A stretch of DNA of 44,310 bases from NCBI GenBank assembly GCA_903838705.1, contig CAILZL010000030.1, positions 1 to 44,310 on the forward strand, read 5' to 3'. Of this stretch, positions 16,444 to 25,318 are shown piece by piece. A program made the position numbers and the translations under genes. Source of the DNA: an uncultured Pseudomonadota bacterium. GTDB taxonomy: Bacteria > Pseudomonadota > Gammaproteobacteria > Steroidobacterales > Steroidobacteraceae. The first letter of the stretch is position 1. Each line of letters starts with the position of its first letter. Under the pieces are notes generated by a model that ran no database searches, had not been told where the DNA came from, and saw only the letters and a program-made list of their open reading frames with translations.

Positions 16444-17909
16444 TGTTCTCCGGACTGTCCGACAACATGAACCCTGATCTGGTCGCCTTCGTTATCGGGT
16501 TTGACCATTTCATCGTTTTCTACTTCATTGTCATCAATCTTGGATTGCTGGCCTTGTTTGGTTCTTCGGTGAGGTCGTTGTGGCAATTTGTGCAGGGCAG
16601 TTTTAATGCGGATTACGCACAGATTCGCAATTCAGACCTGACTCTGCCTATCTCCCTGCTGGTGCCTGCATACAACGAAGAGGCCACGATTACGTACACC
16701 GTACACTCGCTGCTGCGTGCCAACTACGGTGAATTCGAGATTGTGGTCATCAATGATGGATCCAGAGATAACACGCTGAGCGTACTCATCGACGCTTTCA
16801 AAATGGAGCGGCGCTCCGAGCCGGTCAAGCTGCAACTCAAGAGTAAACCGATCCGTGCAATCTATCGTTCATCCCTGAATCCGAATCTTGTGGTAATTGA
16901 CAAGGAAAACGGCGGCAAGGCTGATGCACTGAATGCTGGACTTAACCTCAGTCGTTATCCACTGTTTGGTTCCATTGATGCGGATTCCATCATCGAAGAC
17001 GGTGCCTTGTTGCGTCTGGTCAAGCCGTTCATCGAGTACCCGGAGGAAACCATTGCGGCAGGCGGAATAGTGCGGGTTGCCAATGGTTGCGTGATAAATG
17101 ATGGGCATGTTGAGCAGGTGCGCTTGCCGGCAAGCAGATTGGCGGTCATGCAGGTAGTGGAATATCTTCGGGCATTTCTGGCGGGTCGGGCCGGTTGGAG
17201 TGCCGCACGATCCCTGCTGATTATTTCAGGTGCGTTTGGATTGTTCAGGAAGCGTGAAGTGATCGAGGTGGGCGGATACTCCGATGCCACTGATACTGAG
17301 GATGCAGAAATTGTGGTGCGCCTGCACCGGCGCATGTGCGAGCAGGGCAGGAAGTACCGCATTGTCTTTGTGCCTGATCCGGTGTGCTGGACAGAAGTGC
17401 CTGAAACCCTGCGTGTGCTCACGGTGCAGCGTTCAAGATGGCATCGTGGTCTGCTGCAAACCTTATGGTTGAATCGAGGGATGCTGTTTCGTCGACGCTA
17501 TGGTTCTGTCGGACTGATAGGCATGCCGTGGTATGTCATGTTTGAGCTGCTGGCTCCGGTTATCGAAGTGCTGGGTTTTGTTGCCATTCCATTGGCCTGG
17601 ATGCTGGGTATCCTGGATCATGTCCATATGTTCCTGTTTATCTTTGTGGCTTTCTTTCTGGGTGCGCTGCTGTCTGTGGGTGCACTGGCGCTGGAGGAAA
17701 TGACTTTCCAGCGTTATGCGCGCTGGCAGGATCTGTTGCGTCTGATGGTGTATGGCTTCGTTGAAAATATCGGTTTCAGGCAGTATTTGACGCTGATAAA
17801 GGTAAAAGCGCTTGTGGATGCTATCTGGAGTCGTCGGGAATGGGGTGAGATGCAGAGGCGCGGTTTTGGTGTCACGAATTCTCAAGCCAGCAAATTGAGG
17901 GAATCCTGA
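16443..17909 (+). CDS. Processive family 2 glycosyltransferase (polysaccharide synthase)
   Basis: A 488-residue membrane glycosyltransferase of the BcsA/PgaC/hyaluronan-synthase type. One transmembrane helix lies near residues 22-45. The cytoplasmic GT-A domain has INDGSRD (D105), the DKENGGKADALNAG loop, the metal-binding DAD (179-181), TED (285-287, catalytic base) and QRSRW (329-333), the Q-x-x-R-W signature of processive enzymes. Two to three further helices follow (YVMFELLAPVIEVLG, FLFIFVAFFLGALLS). All key residues are present, so it should be active. No PilZ domain is seen. The sugar cannot be predicted from sequence. It is translationally coupled to the HEAT gene and followed after 2 bp by the phosphatase gene. 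Confidence 0.9.
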   Translation: MFSGLSDNMNPDLVAFVIGFDHFIVFYFIVINLGLLALFGSSVRSLWQFVQGSFNADYAQIRNSDLTLPISLLVPAYNEEATITYTVHSLLRANYGEFEIVVINDGSRDNTLSVLIDAFKMERRSEPVKLQLKSKPIRAIYRSSLNPNLVVIDKENGGKADALNAGLNLSRYPLFGSIDADSIIEDGALLRLVKPFIEYPEETIAAGGIVRVANGCVINDGHVEQVRLPASRLAVMQVVEYLRAFLAGRAGWSAARSLLIISGAFGLFRKREVIEVGGYSDATDTEDAEIVVRLHRRMCEQGRKYRIVFVPDPVCWTEVPETLRVLTVQRSRWHRGLLQTLWLNRGMLFRRRYGSVGLIGMPWYVMFELLAPVIEVLGFVAIPLAWMLGILDHVHMFLFIFVAFFLGALLSVGALALEEMTFQRYARWQDLLRLMVYGFVENIGFRQYLTLIKVKALVDAIWSRREWGEMQRRGFGVTNSQASKLRES

Positions 17910-17911
17910 TC

Positions 17912-18892
17912 TTGTTGCGCAAGGCATTCATTCCCTTGCTGGGGTTGTGTGCATTATTGCCACTGATGGTTGCGGCCTGGCTGGTGGTGGTGCATCCCGA
18001 CAACCTGCTTGTCAGGATGGTAAGAGCCCCCATCAGTCACCAGATCGGCAATGGCAAGGTTATTACCGGACCTTTTCCGCTGGAAAGAGATTTCGACATT
18101 CTCCGCAGTGAAGGGGTGATTACGGTCATTTCACTGCTCAATCCAGATATTTATTACGAAGGTGTCCTGCTGAAACAGGAGCAGGAAATGGCGTCCCGGT
18201 TCGGAATGAAGTTACTCGTATTTCCGATGAGTAGCATTCTGGGGCAGCGATTCGGTGCTGATTATCAGGCTAATGCTCAGGCTAATGCTCAGGCCGCTGC
18301 GGATGCGGCGGCCAAAGCGCCGGGAAAGGTATATCTGCACTGCTATCTGGGTTTGCATCGGAGTCGGGTAGTGCTTGATGCGTTGAATGACATGCATGTC
18401 AATGTGGGTGTATCAGACTATTCTGTTCGCAAAGGAGAGCGAAGCAAGGTGGATATTCAGACCGACAAGGCGGATGCAGCCTTCAGGGATGGGGAGTACG
18501 GCAGGGTTCTTGAGATTATCCCGGATCAGCAAGGCCTTGCATCAGATCAGGTTTATCTCAGGGCCTGGAGTCTGTACCGGATGGGAGGATTTTCTGAGGT
18601 ATATCAATCTTTCAAGGTGATATTACAAAATAAACCTGAGGATGTTGATGCCTTGCTGGGCTCGGGCTATAGCCGTATGCAGCTGAATGACCTGCCTGCA
18701 GCTGAACAGGATTTTATGCGCGCTACCCGGCTTTCTCCTCAAAGCAGTGATGTTTGGACGGGGCTGGGCTTGACTCATCTCAGGTTGGACCGGCTGGCTC
18801 AGGCGCGAATGGAGTTACAGCGTGCTCTGAAAATGAATCCTGCCAACAAAGAAGCCTCTGATGCGTTGGCCAATCTGAAAGATCAGCCCTGA
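17912..18892 (+). CDS. Membrane-anchored tyrosine-phosphatase/TPR fusion protein
   Basis: A 326-residue protein with TTG start at 17912 (a second TTG follows at 17915), 2 bp after the glycosyltransferase stop. An N-terminal helix (residues about 5-28, FIPLLGLCALLPLMVAAWLV) anchors it. A dual-specificity/tyrosine phosphatase domain (about 45-165) contains HCYLGLHRSR, the HCx5R signature with C144 and R150. Residues of about 185-326 form TPR units (YLRAWSLYRMGGFSEVYQSF, LLGSGYSRMQLNDLPAAEQD, WTGLGLTHLRLDRLAQARME). Depending on topology it acts on a phosphoprotein or a phosphorylated glycan or lipid; in this operon it may regulate the synthase or remove phosphate groups. A 12-bp tandem repeat encodes an Ala/Asn/Gln stretch inside the phosphatase domain. 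Confidence 0.8.
   Translation: MLRKAFIPLLGLCALLPLMVAAWLVVVHPDNLLVRMVRAPISHQIGNGKVITGPFPLERDFDILRSEGVITVISLLNPDIYYEGVLLKQEQEMASRFGMKLLVFPMSSILGQRFGADYQANAQANAQAAADAAAKAPGKVYLHCYLGLHRSRVVLDALNDMHVNVGVSDYSVRKGERSKVDIQTDKADAAFRDGEYGRVLEIIPDQQGLASDQVYLRAWSLYRMGGFSEVYQSFKVILQNKPEDVDALLGSGYSRMQLNDLPAAEQDFMRATRLSPQSSDVWTGLGLTHLRLDRLAQARMELQRALKMNPANKEASDALANLKDQP
18269..18292 (+). repeat. In-frame 12-bp tandem repeat in the phosphatase gene
   Basis: GCTAATGCTCAG occurs twice in a row without a mismatch, encoding ANAQ twice just before the AAADAAAKA stretch. The length keeps the frame, so copy-number change would alter only a loop about 20 residues before the catalytic cysteine. Confidence 0.85.
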
Positions 18893-18983
18893 AGAGGCTT
18901 GGTATCTATTCTTCTGTGGGAATAAAATCATCCGTCACAGCGGTTGGTGGGGTATTCTACGATGCTGTTGAGGTCAATCTGAC

Positions 18984-19001
18984 AGGTAATGTTCGTTACC
19001 T
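18984..19001 (+). promoter_or_regulatory. Hairpin at the ribosome-site position of the ATPase-FHA gene
   Basis: AGGTAA / TTACCT with loop TGTTCG, 15 bp before the TTG start at 19017. The only purine-rich ribosome-site candidate (AGGTAA) lies in the stem. It could dampen translation; the stem is short and this may be chance. Confidence 0.3.
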
Positions 19002-19016
19002 CACAAATTCTGGCCA

Positions 19017-20348
19017 TTGCTGATTAAATCAACCAAGAGCGCAGTGAGCGTGTCTGAACACACAGCAAATGATGTATGGGAAGAGGAGGTGCTCGCCACT
19101 TGGGGGATGAGTTCACCCCCATTTGCTGAAGTGGTCTCAGATAACTACTTTTTCCCCGGCGATCAGTATCTTCGTGCGCTTGATTTCATGCGCCGCGTAT
19201 TGTGTTCCCAGGTTTCGGCAGGGGTGCTGACGGGTGAAAAAGGGGTAGGGAAAAGTCTCATTGCCAGGGTCTTTCTGGCTGGTTTGGATGACCGGATTCT
19301 GGTGGCGCATATCAAGCGAACCGATGTTGGACCCCGCGAATTTTTGCTAGAAGTGCTGCGGCAGCTGGGTGTTGAGCTGGATCGCGAGGATCGGACAGAT
19401 CGACGATTATTGCTGGAAAGATACCTGACTCATCAAATAAGTAATGGTCGTATCTGTCTGTTAGTAATAGAAAACGCAGAGCACATGCAGCCATTGGTTC
19501 TGGAGGAGTTGCGGCATATTGCTTCTCTGGAATCAGAGGGCATCCGCCTGATCAAACTGCTTCTGCTGGGGCAGCCCCTGCTGAATTGTGTGGTTGATTC
19601 GCCGCGCTTGAGCAAGCTGGTTCCCTCGGGAGTGCCTCGAGTTTCCATAGGTGGATTGTCCGAAGATCAGCTTGCCAACTATGTGGCGCACCGGCTTCGC
19701 GCCGCGGGTGCTCAGGATCCTGATCATATGATCCCGCATACGCTGATGTGCTTGTTGTACCGGCTTTCAGGCGGTACACCTGCGCTGCTTAACCGGATAT
19801 GCAGCCGTGCCCTGGCAATTGCTGCTGTTGAAGGTTTGGCGGCGGTTGATGAAAGTTCGGTGCTTTCTGCGGCCTTGCAGCTGGGCATTGATACGGTTTT
19901 ACCCGGAACTGCGCAGCATATTTTTCCGGATACTGAGCCCGCCTCAGAGGCTATGTTGCTGGTTTCTGTTCGCGGCGGGGTCGATAGTGTTCAGTCGCTC
20001 CAGCAGCATCGGGTTCTGATAGGTCGTAGCGAGCATGCTGATGTAAGAATTGATAGTGCCTTTGTCAGCCGGTATCACGCCCTGATAGTGAGGGAACCCG
20101 GGCTGGATCTCCTGATTGATCTGGGTAGCACTAATGGTGTTCTGGTGAATTCAAGGCGAGTCGTGCGTCGTGTGTTGCAGCATCGTGATCTGGTGCAAAT
20201 TGGACCGGCACGCATTACCTATCTCAATCCGGTGCAGGGCGCACCTGCGGTCGTAGACACCTCCGAAACAATGAATTTCGCACGATCGGGTGCGGCCAGT
20301 AATGAGCACACCGTTTTTGCTTTCGGCCGCTTCAACGAATCCGGCTGA
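19017..20348 (+). CDS. ExeA-like AAA ATPase fused to an FHA domain
   Basis: 443 residues. The start is uncertain: TTG at 19017 or one of two in-frame GTGs a few codons on. The motif GMSSPPFAEV near residue 30 is the usual ExeA-family beginning, so the start must lie upstream of it. Walker A is GEKGVGKS (73-80). The Walker B segment reads LLVIENAEH (149-157), with Glu-Asn where relatives typically have Asp-Glu. The AAA lid region runs to about 290. The C-terminal FHA domain (about 333-405) keeps GRSE (337-340), SRYH (352-355) and STNG (372-375), the phosphothreonine-binding residues. The family couples ATP-dependent remodelling at the envelope, as ExeA does for secretin assembly. It follows the polysaccharide operon on the same strand after 124 bp and may belong to it functionally. 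Confidence 0.82.
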   Translation: MLIKSTKSAVSVSEHTANDVWEEEVLATWGMSSPPFAEVVSDNYFFPGDQYLRALDFMRRVLCSQVSAGVLTGEKGVGKSLIARVFLAGLDDRILVAHIKRTDVGPREFLLEVLRQLGVELDREDRTDRRLLLERYLTHQISNGRICLLVIENAEHMQPLVLEELRHIASLESEGIRLIKLLLLGQPLLNCVVDSPRLSKLVPSGVPRVSIGGLSEDQLANYVAHRLRAAGAQDPDHMIPHTLMCLLYRLSGGTPALLNRICSRALAIAAVEGLAAVDESSVLSAALQLGIDTVLPGTAQHIFPDTEPASEAMLLVSVRGGVDSVQSLQQHRVLIGRSEHADVRIDSAFVSRYHALIVREPGLDLLIDLGSTNGVLVNSRRVVRRVLQHRDLVQIGPARITYLNPVQGAPAVVDTSETMNFARSGAASNEHTVFAFGRFNESG

Positions 20349-20509
20349 GTTTGGTCAAACCGCCTGATCTGGCGTGATTTTTTGGCTTGCCCGCGGCAAT
20401 TACTGTCAGTACAGTGTCGGGTCTTGCGCTGCCTGTGCTCTGGTTTTTATTCCTGTAATTTGGGGGTCACAGGCGCGCATTTCCTTGTGGCAAATATAGA
20501 GAAATTGCA

Positions 20510-23020
20510 GTGGCTCAAAGCGCGTTGGATTCTTCAGTACTCGCTCAACAGTGGCAGGTTCATAAATTCGGTGGCTCGAGTGTGGCTGACGCACAGTGCA
20601 TGGAGCGAGTCGCGCAAATTCTTGAGCAGGATCCGCATCAGCGCATGGCTGTCGTGCTCTCGGCCTGCCGGGGTGTGACGGATGCAATGCTCAATCTGGT
20701 GGCTTCAGCAGAACGCCAGGAAGCTTCCGTTGCAGAACAGCTGGAAGCAGTGAGGCAGCGCCACATCAAGATAGCTGACACCCTGCTGAATGCCTCTGAC
20801 CGGAAGGATTACTGCGAACTTCTGGATCATGATTGCCATGATATTGCCAATATTCTTCATACTGTCAGCCTGATCCGTGCGGCATCGCAGATGGTGCGTG
20901 ACCTGGTTTCAGGTTTCGGTGAGATATGGTCAACCCGCCTTTTCATGCGTTACCTGCGAAGCCGTGGGAAGCGTCCCGGGGTGGTGGAGTGGATTGACGC
21001 GCGTGATATTGTCAGCATCGACTGGAGTCCCCTGGGGCCAGCCGTGCGCTGGGAAGATTCACGTGCCAGCACAGCCAAGGTTGTCAGGCATCAGGGACCT
21101 GCAACACTGATCGTCACCGGTTTCATTGCGCGCGACGCCAAGGGCCTGCAGACGACGCTGGGTCGTAATGGCAGTGACTTCTCAGGTTCCATTTTTGGCG
21201 CACTGCTCAATGCATCTGAGATCATCATCTGGACTGATGTCGATGGTGTGTTAAGCGCCGACCCGCGCCTTGTTCCAGATGCCCGGGTGATCGATTCTCT
21301 GTCATATAACGAGGCGATGGAGCTGGCGTACTTCGGTGCCAAGGTCATTCATCCCCAGACTATGGCGCCTGCCGTTGCACAGCAGATCCCGATCTGGATC
21401 CGCAATACGTTCGCACCTGAGAAGGCCGGCACCCTGATCTGTGCCAAGCCCGATTCCAAGTTGCTGGTTAAAGGTATTACCAGCTTCGACAAGATTGCGC
21501 TGGTCAATCTTGAAGGTGCAGGGATGATTGGTGTTCCGGGCACCGCACATCGGCTATTTGGTGCGTTACGTGAGCATGGGATTTCTGTGATCCTGATTTC
21601 TCAGGGCAGCTCCGAGCATTCCATCTGTTTCGCCATTCCAGAGGCAGAAGCAACCCAGGCCGAGCAGGTTGTGAAAGATGCGTTCCACAGCGAATTGCGT
21701 CAGGGGCAGATACAGCGCGTGGAAGTTACACGAGCATGCAGCATTCTTGCTGTTGTCGGCGATGGTATGGCCGGTGCTCATGGTGTTGCTGGCAAGGTGT
21801 TCAATGCATTGGGAAATGCCGGTGTCAGCGTCAAGGCGATCGCGCAGGGTGCATCGGAGCGCAATATTTCAGTCGTGATAGATGGCAAGCATTCAGCACG
21901 TGCACTGCGTTCAGTGCATTCCGGGTTTTATCTGTCGCCTAACACAGTTTCTATTGGTGTTATCGGTCCCGGCCTGGTAGGTGCAGCATTCCTCGATCAA
22001 CTGGCGACCCAGGTTGAGCGACTGGCGCGTGACTTCAATGTGGATCTGCGCGTACGCGGAATCGTGAAGTCGAAATCCATGCAGCTGGTGGCGGGCGAAA
22101 TTCCACTTGATAAGTGGCGTGATGCACCATCCTCAACAGAGGAGGTGACTGATCTGAAGCGCTTTGCAGAGCACATCCATGCCAGTCACCTGCCACATGC
22201 GGTGATTGTTGATTGTTCTGCCAGTGCCGAAGTGGCCAGCCATTATGCTGAATGGCTGGCTGCAGGTATTCATGTCGTTACGCCCAACAAGAAAGCTAAC
22301 AGTGGCAGCTATGTTTATTACCAGCAGATGCAGGCCGCTCGTCGTGAAGGCGGATCGCATTACCTGTATGAAGCCACTGTAGGCGCTGGCTTGCCCGTTA
22401 TTCAGACCCTGCATGATTTGCGTGAAACCGGCGATGAAATACAGCGCATTGAAGGTATTCTTTCAGGCACGCTTGCATATCTGTTCAATGTCTATGATGG
22501 CTCTCGTCCCTTTTCAGAAGTGGTGCGTGATGCCAAGGCCAAAGGCTATACCGAACCTGATCCCCGTGATGATCTTTCGGGACTGGATTTTGCGCGCAAA
22601 GTGGTAATTCTGGGCCGCGAGATGGGTATGAATCTGGAATTAACAGATGTGGCGCTGGAGACGCTCGTACCTGATGAACTCAAGGATTGCAGTGTCGATG
22701 AGTATCTGAAGCGGTTGCCGGAATTCGACGGCAAGATGCAGCAACGGCTGGCAGCGGCGCGTTCCCGTGATCATGTTCTGCGGTATATCGGTTCACTGGA
22801 TGCAGCATCTCGCAAGGCGACTGTTGGTCTTGTTGAGCTGCCCCGTAATCATACTTTTGCAAACATTAATCTGACGGATAACGTCGTGCGCTTCAGCACC
22901 AGCCGTTACAATCAGAATCCACTGGTGGTTCAAGGGCCGGGAGCCGGTCCTGAAGTCACTGCCGGCGGGGTGTTTGCCGATCTTCTGCGTGTCTGTGCTT
23001 ATCTCGGTGCCAAGCTGTAA
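20510..23020 (+). CDS. thrA: Bifunctional aspartokinase/homoserine dehydrogenase
   Basis: 836 residues, close to the usual length of about 820, GTG start. The aspartokinase domain begins with HKFGGSSVADA (residues 18-28) and contains GRNGSDFSGS. Two ACT-like regulatory segments follow (VNLEGAGMIGVPG, LAVVGDGMAG). The homoserine dehydrogenase half starts with the NAD motif GVIGPGLVG near residue 483 and holds TPNKKA, YEATVGAGLP and GILSGTLAYLFN. It phosphorylates aspartate and later reduces aspartate semialdehyde to homoserine in threonine synthesis. It heads thrABC; its TAA shares one base with the thrB ATG. I see no ThrL-like leader or attenuator in the 161 bp upstream, so feedback by threonine through the ACT domains is the visible regulation. 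Confidence 0.97.
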   Translation: MAQSALDSSVLAQQWQVHKFGGSSVADAQCMERVAQILEQDPHQRMAVVLSACRGVTDAMLNLVASAERQEASVAEQLEAVRQRHIKIADTLLNASDRKDYCELLDHDCHDIANILHTVSLIRAASQMVRDLVSGFGEIWSTRLFMRYLRSRGKRPGVVEWIDARDIVSIDWSPLGPAVRWEDSRASTAKVVRHQGPATLIVTGFIARDAKGLQTTLGRNGSDFSGSIFGALLNASEIIIWTDVDGVLSADPRLVPDARVIDSLSYNEAMELAYFGAKVIHPQTMAPAVAQQIPIWIRNTFAPEKAGTLICAKPDSKLLVKGITSFDKIALVNLEGAGMIGVPGTAHRLFGALREHGISVILISQGSSEHSICFAIPEAEATQAEQVVKDAFHSELRQGQIQRVEVTRACSILAVVGDGMAGAHGVAGKVFNALGNAGVSVKAIAQGASERNISVVIDGKHSARALRSVHSGFYLSPNTVSIGVIGPGLVGAAFLDQLATQVERLARDFNVDLRVRGIVKSKSMQLVAGEIPLDKWRDAPSSTEEVTDLKRFAEHIHASHLPHAVIVDCSASAEVASHYAEWLAAGIHVVTPNKKANSGSYVYYQQMQAARREGGSHYLYEATVGAGLPVIQTLHDLRETGDEIQRIEGILSGTLAYLFNVYDGSRPFSEVVRDAKAKGYTEPDPRDDLSGLDFARKVVILGREMGMNLELTDVALETLVPDELKDCSVDEYLKRLPEFDGKMQQRLAAARSRDHVLRYIGSLDAASRKATVGLVELPRNHTFANINLTDNVVRFSTSRYNQNPLVVQGPGAGPEVTAGGVFADLLRVCAYLGAKL

Positions 23021-23970
23021 TGACTACTTCAAATAACTCAGGCCGTCAGTCGGCCACAGCCTTTGCGCCAGCCAGTGTAGGTAATGTGGCTGTCGGCTTT
23101 GATGTACTGGGGCTGAGTGTGCAGGCGATTGGTGATCGCGTGACTGCGCGTCGCACAGTGGAGCCGGGTGTGCGAATCGCTGCAATCACGGGTGCCGTTC
23201 TGGACCTGCCGCTAGCAGCCGAGCGTAATACCGCCGGTCGTGCGGTGATGAGTATTGTTGAAGAAATAAAGCCCGGATTCGGGATTGAATTGACCATTGA
23301 TAAAGGCATCCCGCTGGGATCAGGTCTGGGTGGTTCTGCTGCATCAGCGGTCGCAGCGGTGGTGGCTGCTAACGCCTTGTTGCCCCAGTCGCTCACTCAA
23401 CTGGCATTGCTCAAGCACGCCATGCACGGAGAAGCGGTGGCCAGCGGATCAGTGCATGTCGATAACATTGCGCCTTCGCTGTTCGGTGGTCTGGTGCTGA
23501 CAGTTGGCGTGGACAATCCTAATGTCAAACAGATTCCCATGCCGCCCGGCGTGCATTGTGTGCTGGTGCACCCGCACATGGTGCTGGCCACCAAAGATGC
23601 GCGAAAGATTCTTAAACCGGATGTCAGTCTGTCTGATGTGATCTGGCAAACCGCTAATCTGGCAGGCTTTCTGGCAGGCTGTTTTACCAATGATCTGCGC
23701 CTGATCGGCGAGTCTCTGAATGATGTGATTATCGAGCCACAGCGTCGTGTACTGATTCCCGGCTTTGATGCAGTCAAGCAGGCGGCGATGGCTGCTGGTG
23801 CTCTGGGTTGTTCCATCTCAGGTGCGGGACCCACGGTGTTTGCCTGGTTGCCGACTGAGAAGGCTGAGCGGGCGCGCGATGGCATGGTCGCTGCTTTCAG
23901 GGCGGCCGGTCTGGAAAGTGATGCCTGGATATCCAGTCTTGAGGCTCATGGTGCACGTGTGATTGATTAG
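23020..23970 (+). CDS. thrB: Homoserine kinase
   Basis: A 316-residue cytoplasmic GHMP kinase. The N terminus has FAPASVGNVAVGFDVLG, and the ATP-binding loop is PLGSGLGGSAASAVAAV (about 103-119). The third GHMP motif is GCSISGAGPTVFAW (about 261-274). It phosphorylates homoserine, the step between ThrA and ThrC. The start ATG overlaps the thrA stop by one base, so translation is coupled. A gap of 40 bp separates it from thrC. Confidence 0.96.
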   Translation: MTTSNNSGRQSATAFAPASVGNVAVGFDVLGLSVQAIGDRVTARRTVEPGVRIAAITGAVLDLPLAAERNTAGRAVMSIVEEIKPGFGIELTIDKGIPLGSGLGGSAASAVAAVVAANALLPQSLTQLALLKHAMHGEAVASGSVHVDNIAPSLFGGLVLTVGVDNPNVKQIPMPPGVHCVLVHPHMVLATKDARKILKPDVSLSDVIWQTANLAGFLAGCFTNDLRLIGESLNDVIIEPQRRVLIPGFDAVKQAAMAAGALGCSISGAGPTVFAWLPTEKAERARDGMVAAFRAAGLESDAWISSLEAHGARVID

Positions 23971-24010
23971 TCACCAGTAAATATTTTTCAAAATTTCAAC
24001 GGTTTATCGA

Positions 24011-25318
24011 ATGTTGTTGCATAGCACGCGCAATCCAGAACATCGCATCACTTTGAGTGATGCCATCGCTCAGGGCATCGCACCCGATGGTGGGCTGTAT
24101 GTCCCTGACTCATTGCCCAAGTTCAGTCCTGACGATTTTGCTGGGCTGACTGAGCTGGCGGACATTGCAGTCAAGCTGATTACACCCTTTGCTGAAGGAG
24201 ATGCACTGGCTCCGGTCTTATCTGAAGTGTGTCATGACGCTTTTAATTTTCCTGCGCCCCTCGTGACTTTGAATGGCACCCCGGGGCCGGCATCGGTACT
24301 GGAGCTGTTCCATGGTCCGACATCAGCATTCAAGGATTTTGGTGCCCGGTTTCTGGCTGCCAGCATGGAGCGTATTCGCGCTAGGCAGCATTCCGGCCGT
24401 AAGCTGACCATTCTGGTGGCAACCTCCGGGGATACTGGAGGTGCAGTTGCTGCTGCTTTTCACCGTCGTCCCTGGGTCGAAGTGGCGGTGCTTTATCCAA
24501 CTGGACTGGTTTCGCAGCGACAGGCGCAGCAACTGGCCTGCTGGGGAGATAACGTTCGAACTTTCAGCGTGCACGGCAACTTTGATGCATGCCAGCGCAT
24601 GGTCAAAGAAGCTTTTGCGGATGCCGGACTGGCCAAATCACATGACCTGTCATCAGCGAACAGCATCAATATCGGGCGGCTTCTGCCGCAGATGGTCTAC
24701 TACGCCCGCAGTGCATTGTTACTGTGGCGTGCTACTGGCAAGCCTGCAAATTTCATTATCCCCAGCGGCAATCTCGGTAATGCGATGGCCTGTATCTGGG
24801 CCCGTGCCATGGGGCTGCCGATTGGAGATTTGATACTGGCTACCAACGCCAATCGCACCATTCCTGATTTTCTGAATGATGGCAACTGGCAGCCCCGTCA
24901 GAGTGTTGCCACGCTGGCATCAGCCATGGATGTGGGTAATCCCAGCAATATGGAACGTCTGCGTGCGCTGTATTCGTTTGATGAAATTCGCCAGCAGGTG
25001 AGTGCAGTCAGTGTCAGTGATGAGGCCATCAAATCACGCATCCGTCATGATGCTCAGGCAATCAGGCAGATATGGTGTCCGCACACCGCAACCGCTGCGG
25101 AGGTTTACTGGAATCTTCCTGAAGACCAGCAGGCGAAACACTGGGTGCTGGTATCAACTGCCCATCCAGCCAAATTCAACGATATCGTCGAGCCTCTGGT
25201 CGGACATGATCTGCCTGTTCCACCGGCACTGGCGCAGTTGCTGACCTTGCCTCGTCAGGAAACCGAAATTGAACCGCAACTGTCGGCTTTGCGTGCTCAA
25301 CTTCAGGGAGAGCGTTGA
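24011..25318 (+). CDS. thrC: Threonine synthase
   Basis: 435 residues, normal for the enterobacterial type. The N terminus reads TRNPEHRITLSDAIAQGIAP followed by DGGLYVP, typical of the family. The PLP lysine lies in HGPTSAFKDFGARF (about 100-113) and the phosphate-binding loop is ATSGDTGGA (about 136-144); SGNLGNAMA follows later. It converts O-phosphohomoserine to threonine. Third gene of the operon; its stop overlaps the TTG that may start the next gene. Confidence 0.96.
   Translation: MLLHSTRNPEHRITLSDAIAQGIAPDGGLYVPDSLPKFSPDDFAGLTELADIAVKLITPFAEGDALAPVLSEVCHDAFNFPAPLVTLNGTPGPASVLELFHGPTSAFKDFGARFLAASMERIRARQHSGRKLTILVATSGDTGGAVAAAFHRRPWVEVAVLYPTGLVSQRQAQQLACWGDNVRTFSVHGNFDACQRMVKEAFADAGLAKSHDLSSANSINIGRLLPQMVYYARSALLLWRATGKPANFIIPSGNLGNAMACIWARAMGLPIGDLILATNANRTIPDFLNDGNWQPRQSVATLASAMDVGNPSNMERLRALYSFDEIRQQVSAVSVSDEAIKSRIRHDAQAIRQIWCPHTATAAEVYWNLPEDQQAKHWVLVSTAHPAKFNDIVEPLVGHDLPVPPALAQLLTLPRQETEIEPQLSALRAQLQGER

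Noticed and set aside
20361-20384. Terminator before thrA (CGCC / GGCG followed by a T-run)
   Set aside because: Only four base pairs in the stem. The T-run is suggestive but the hairpin is too weak to list.
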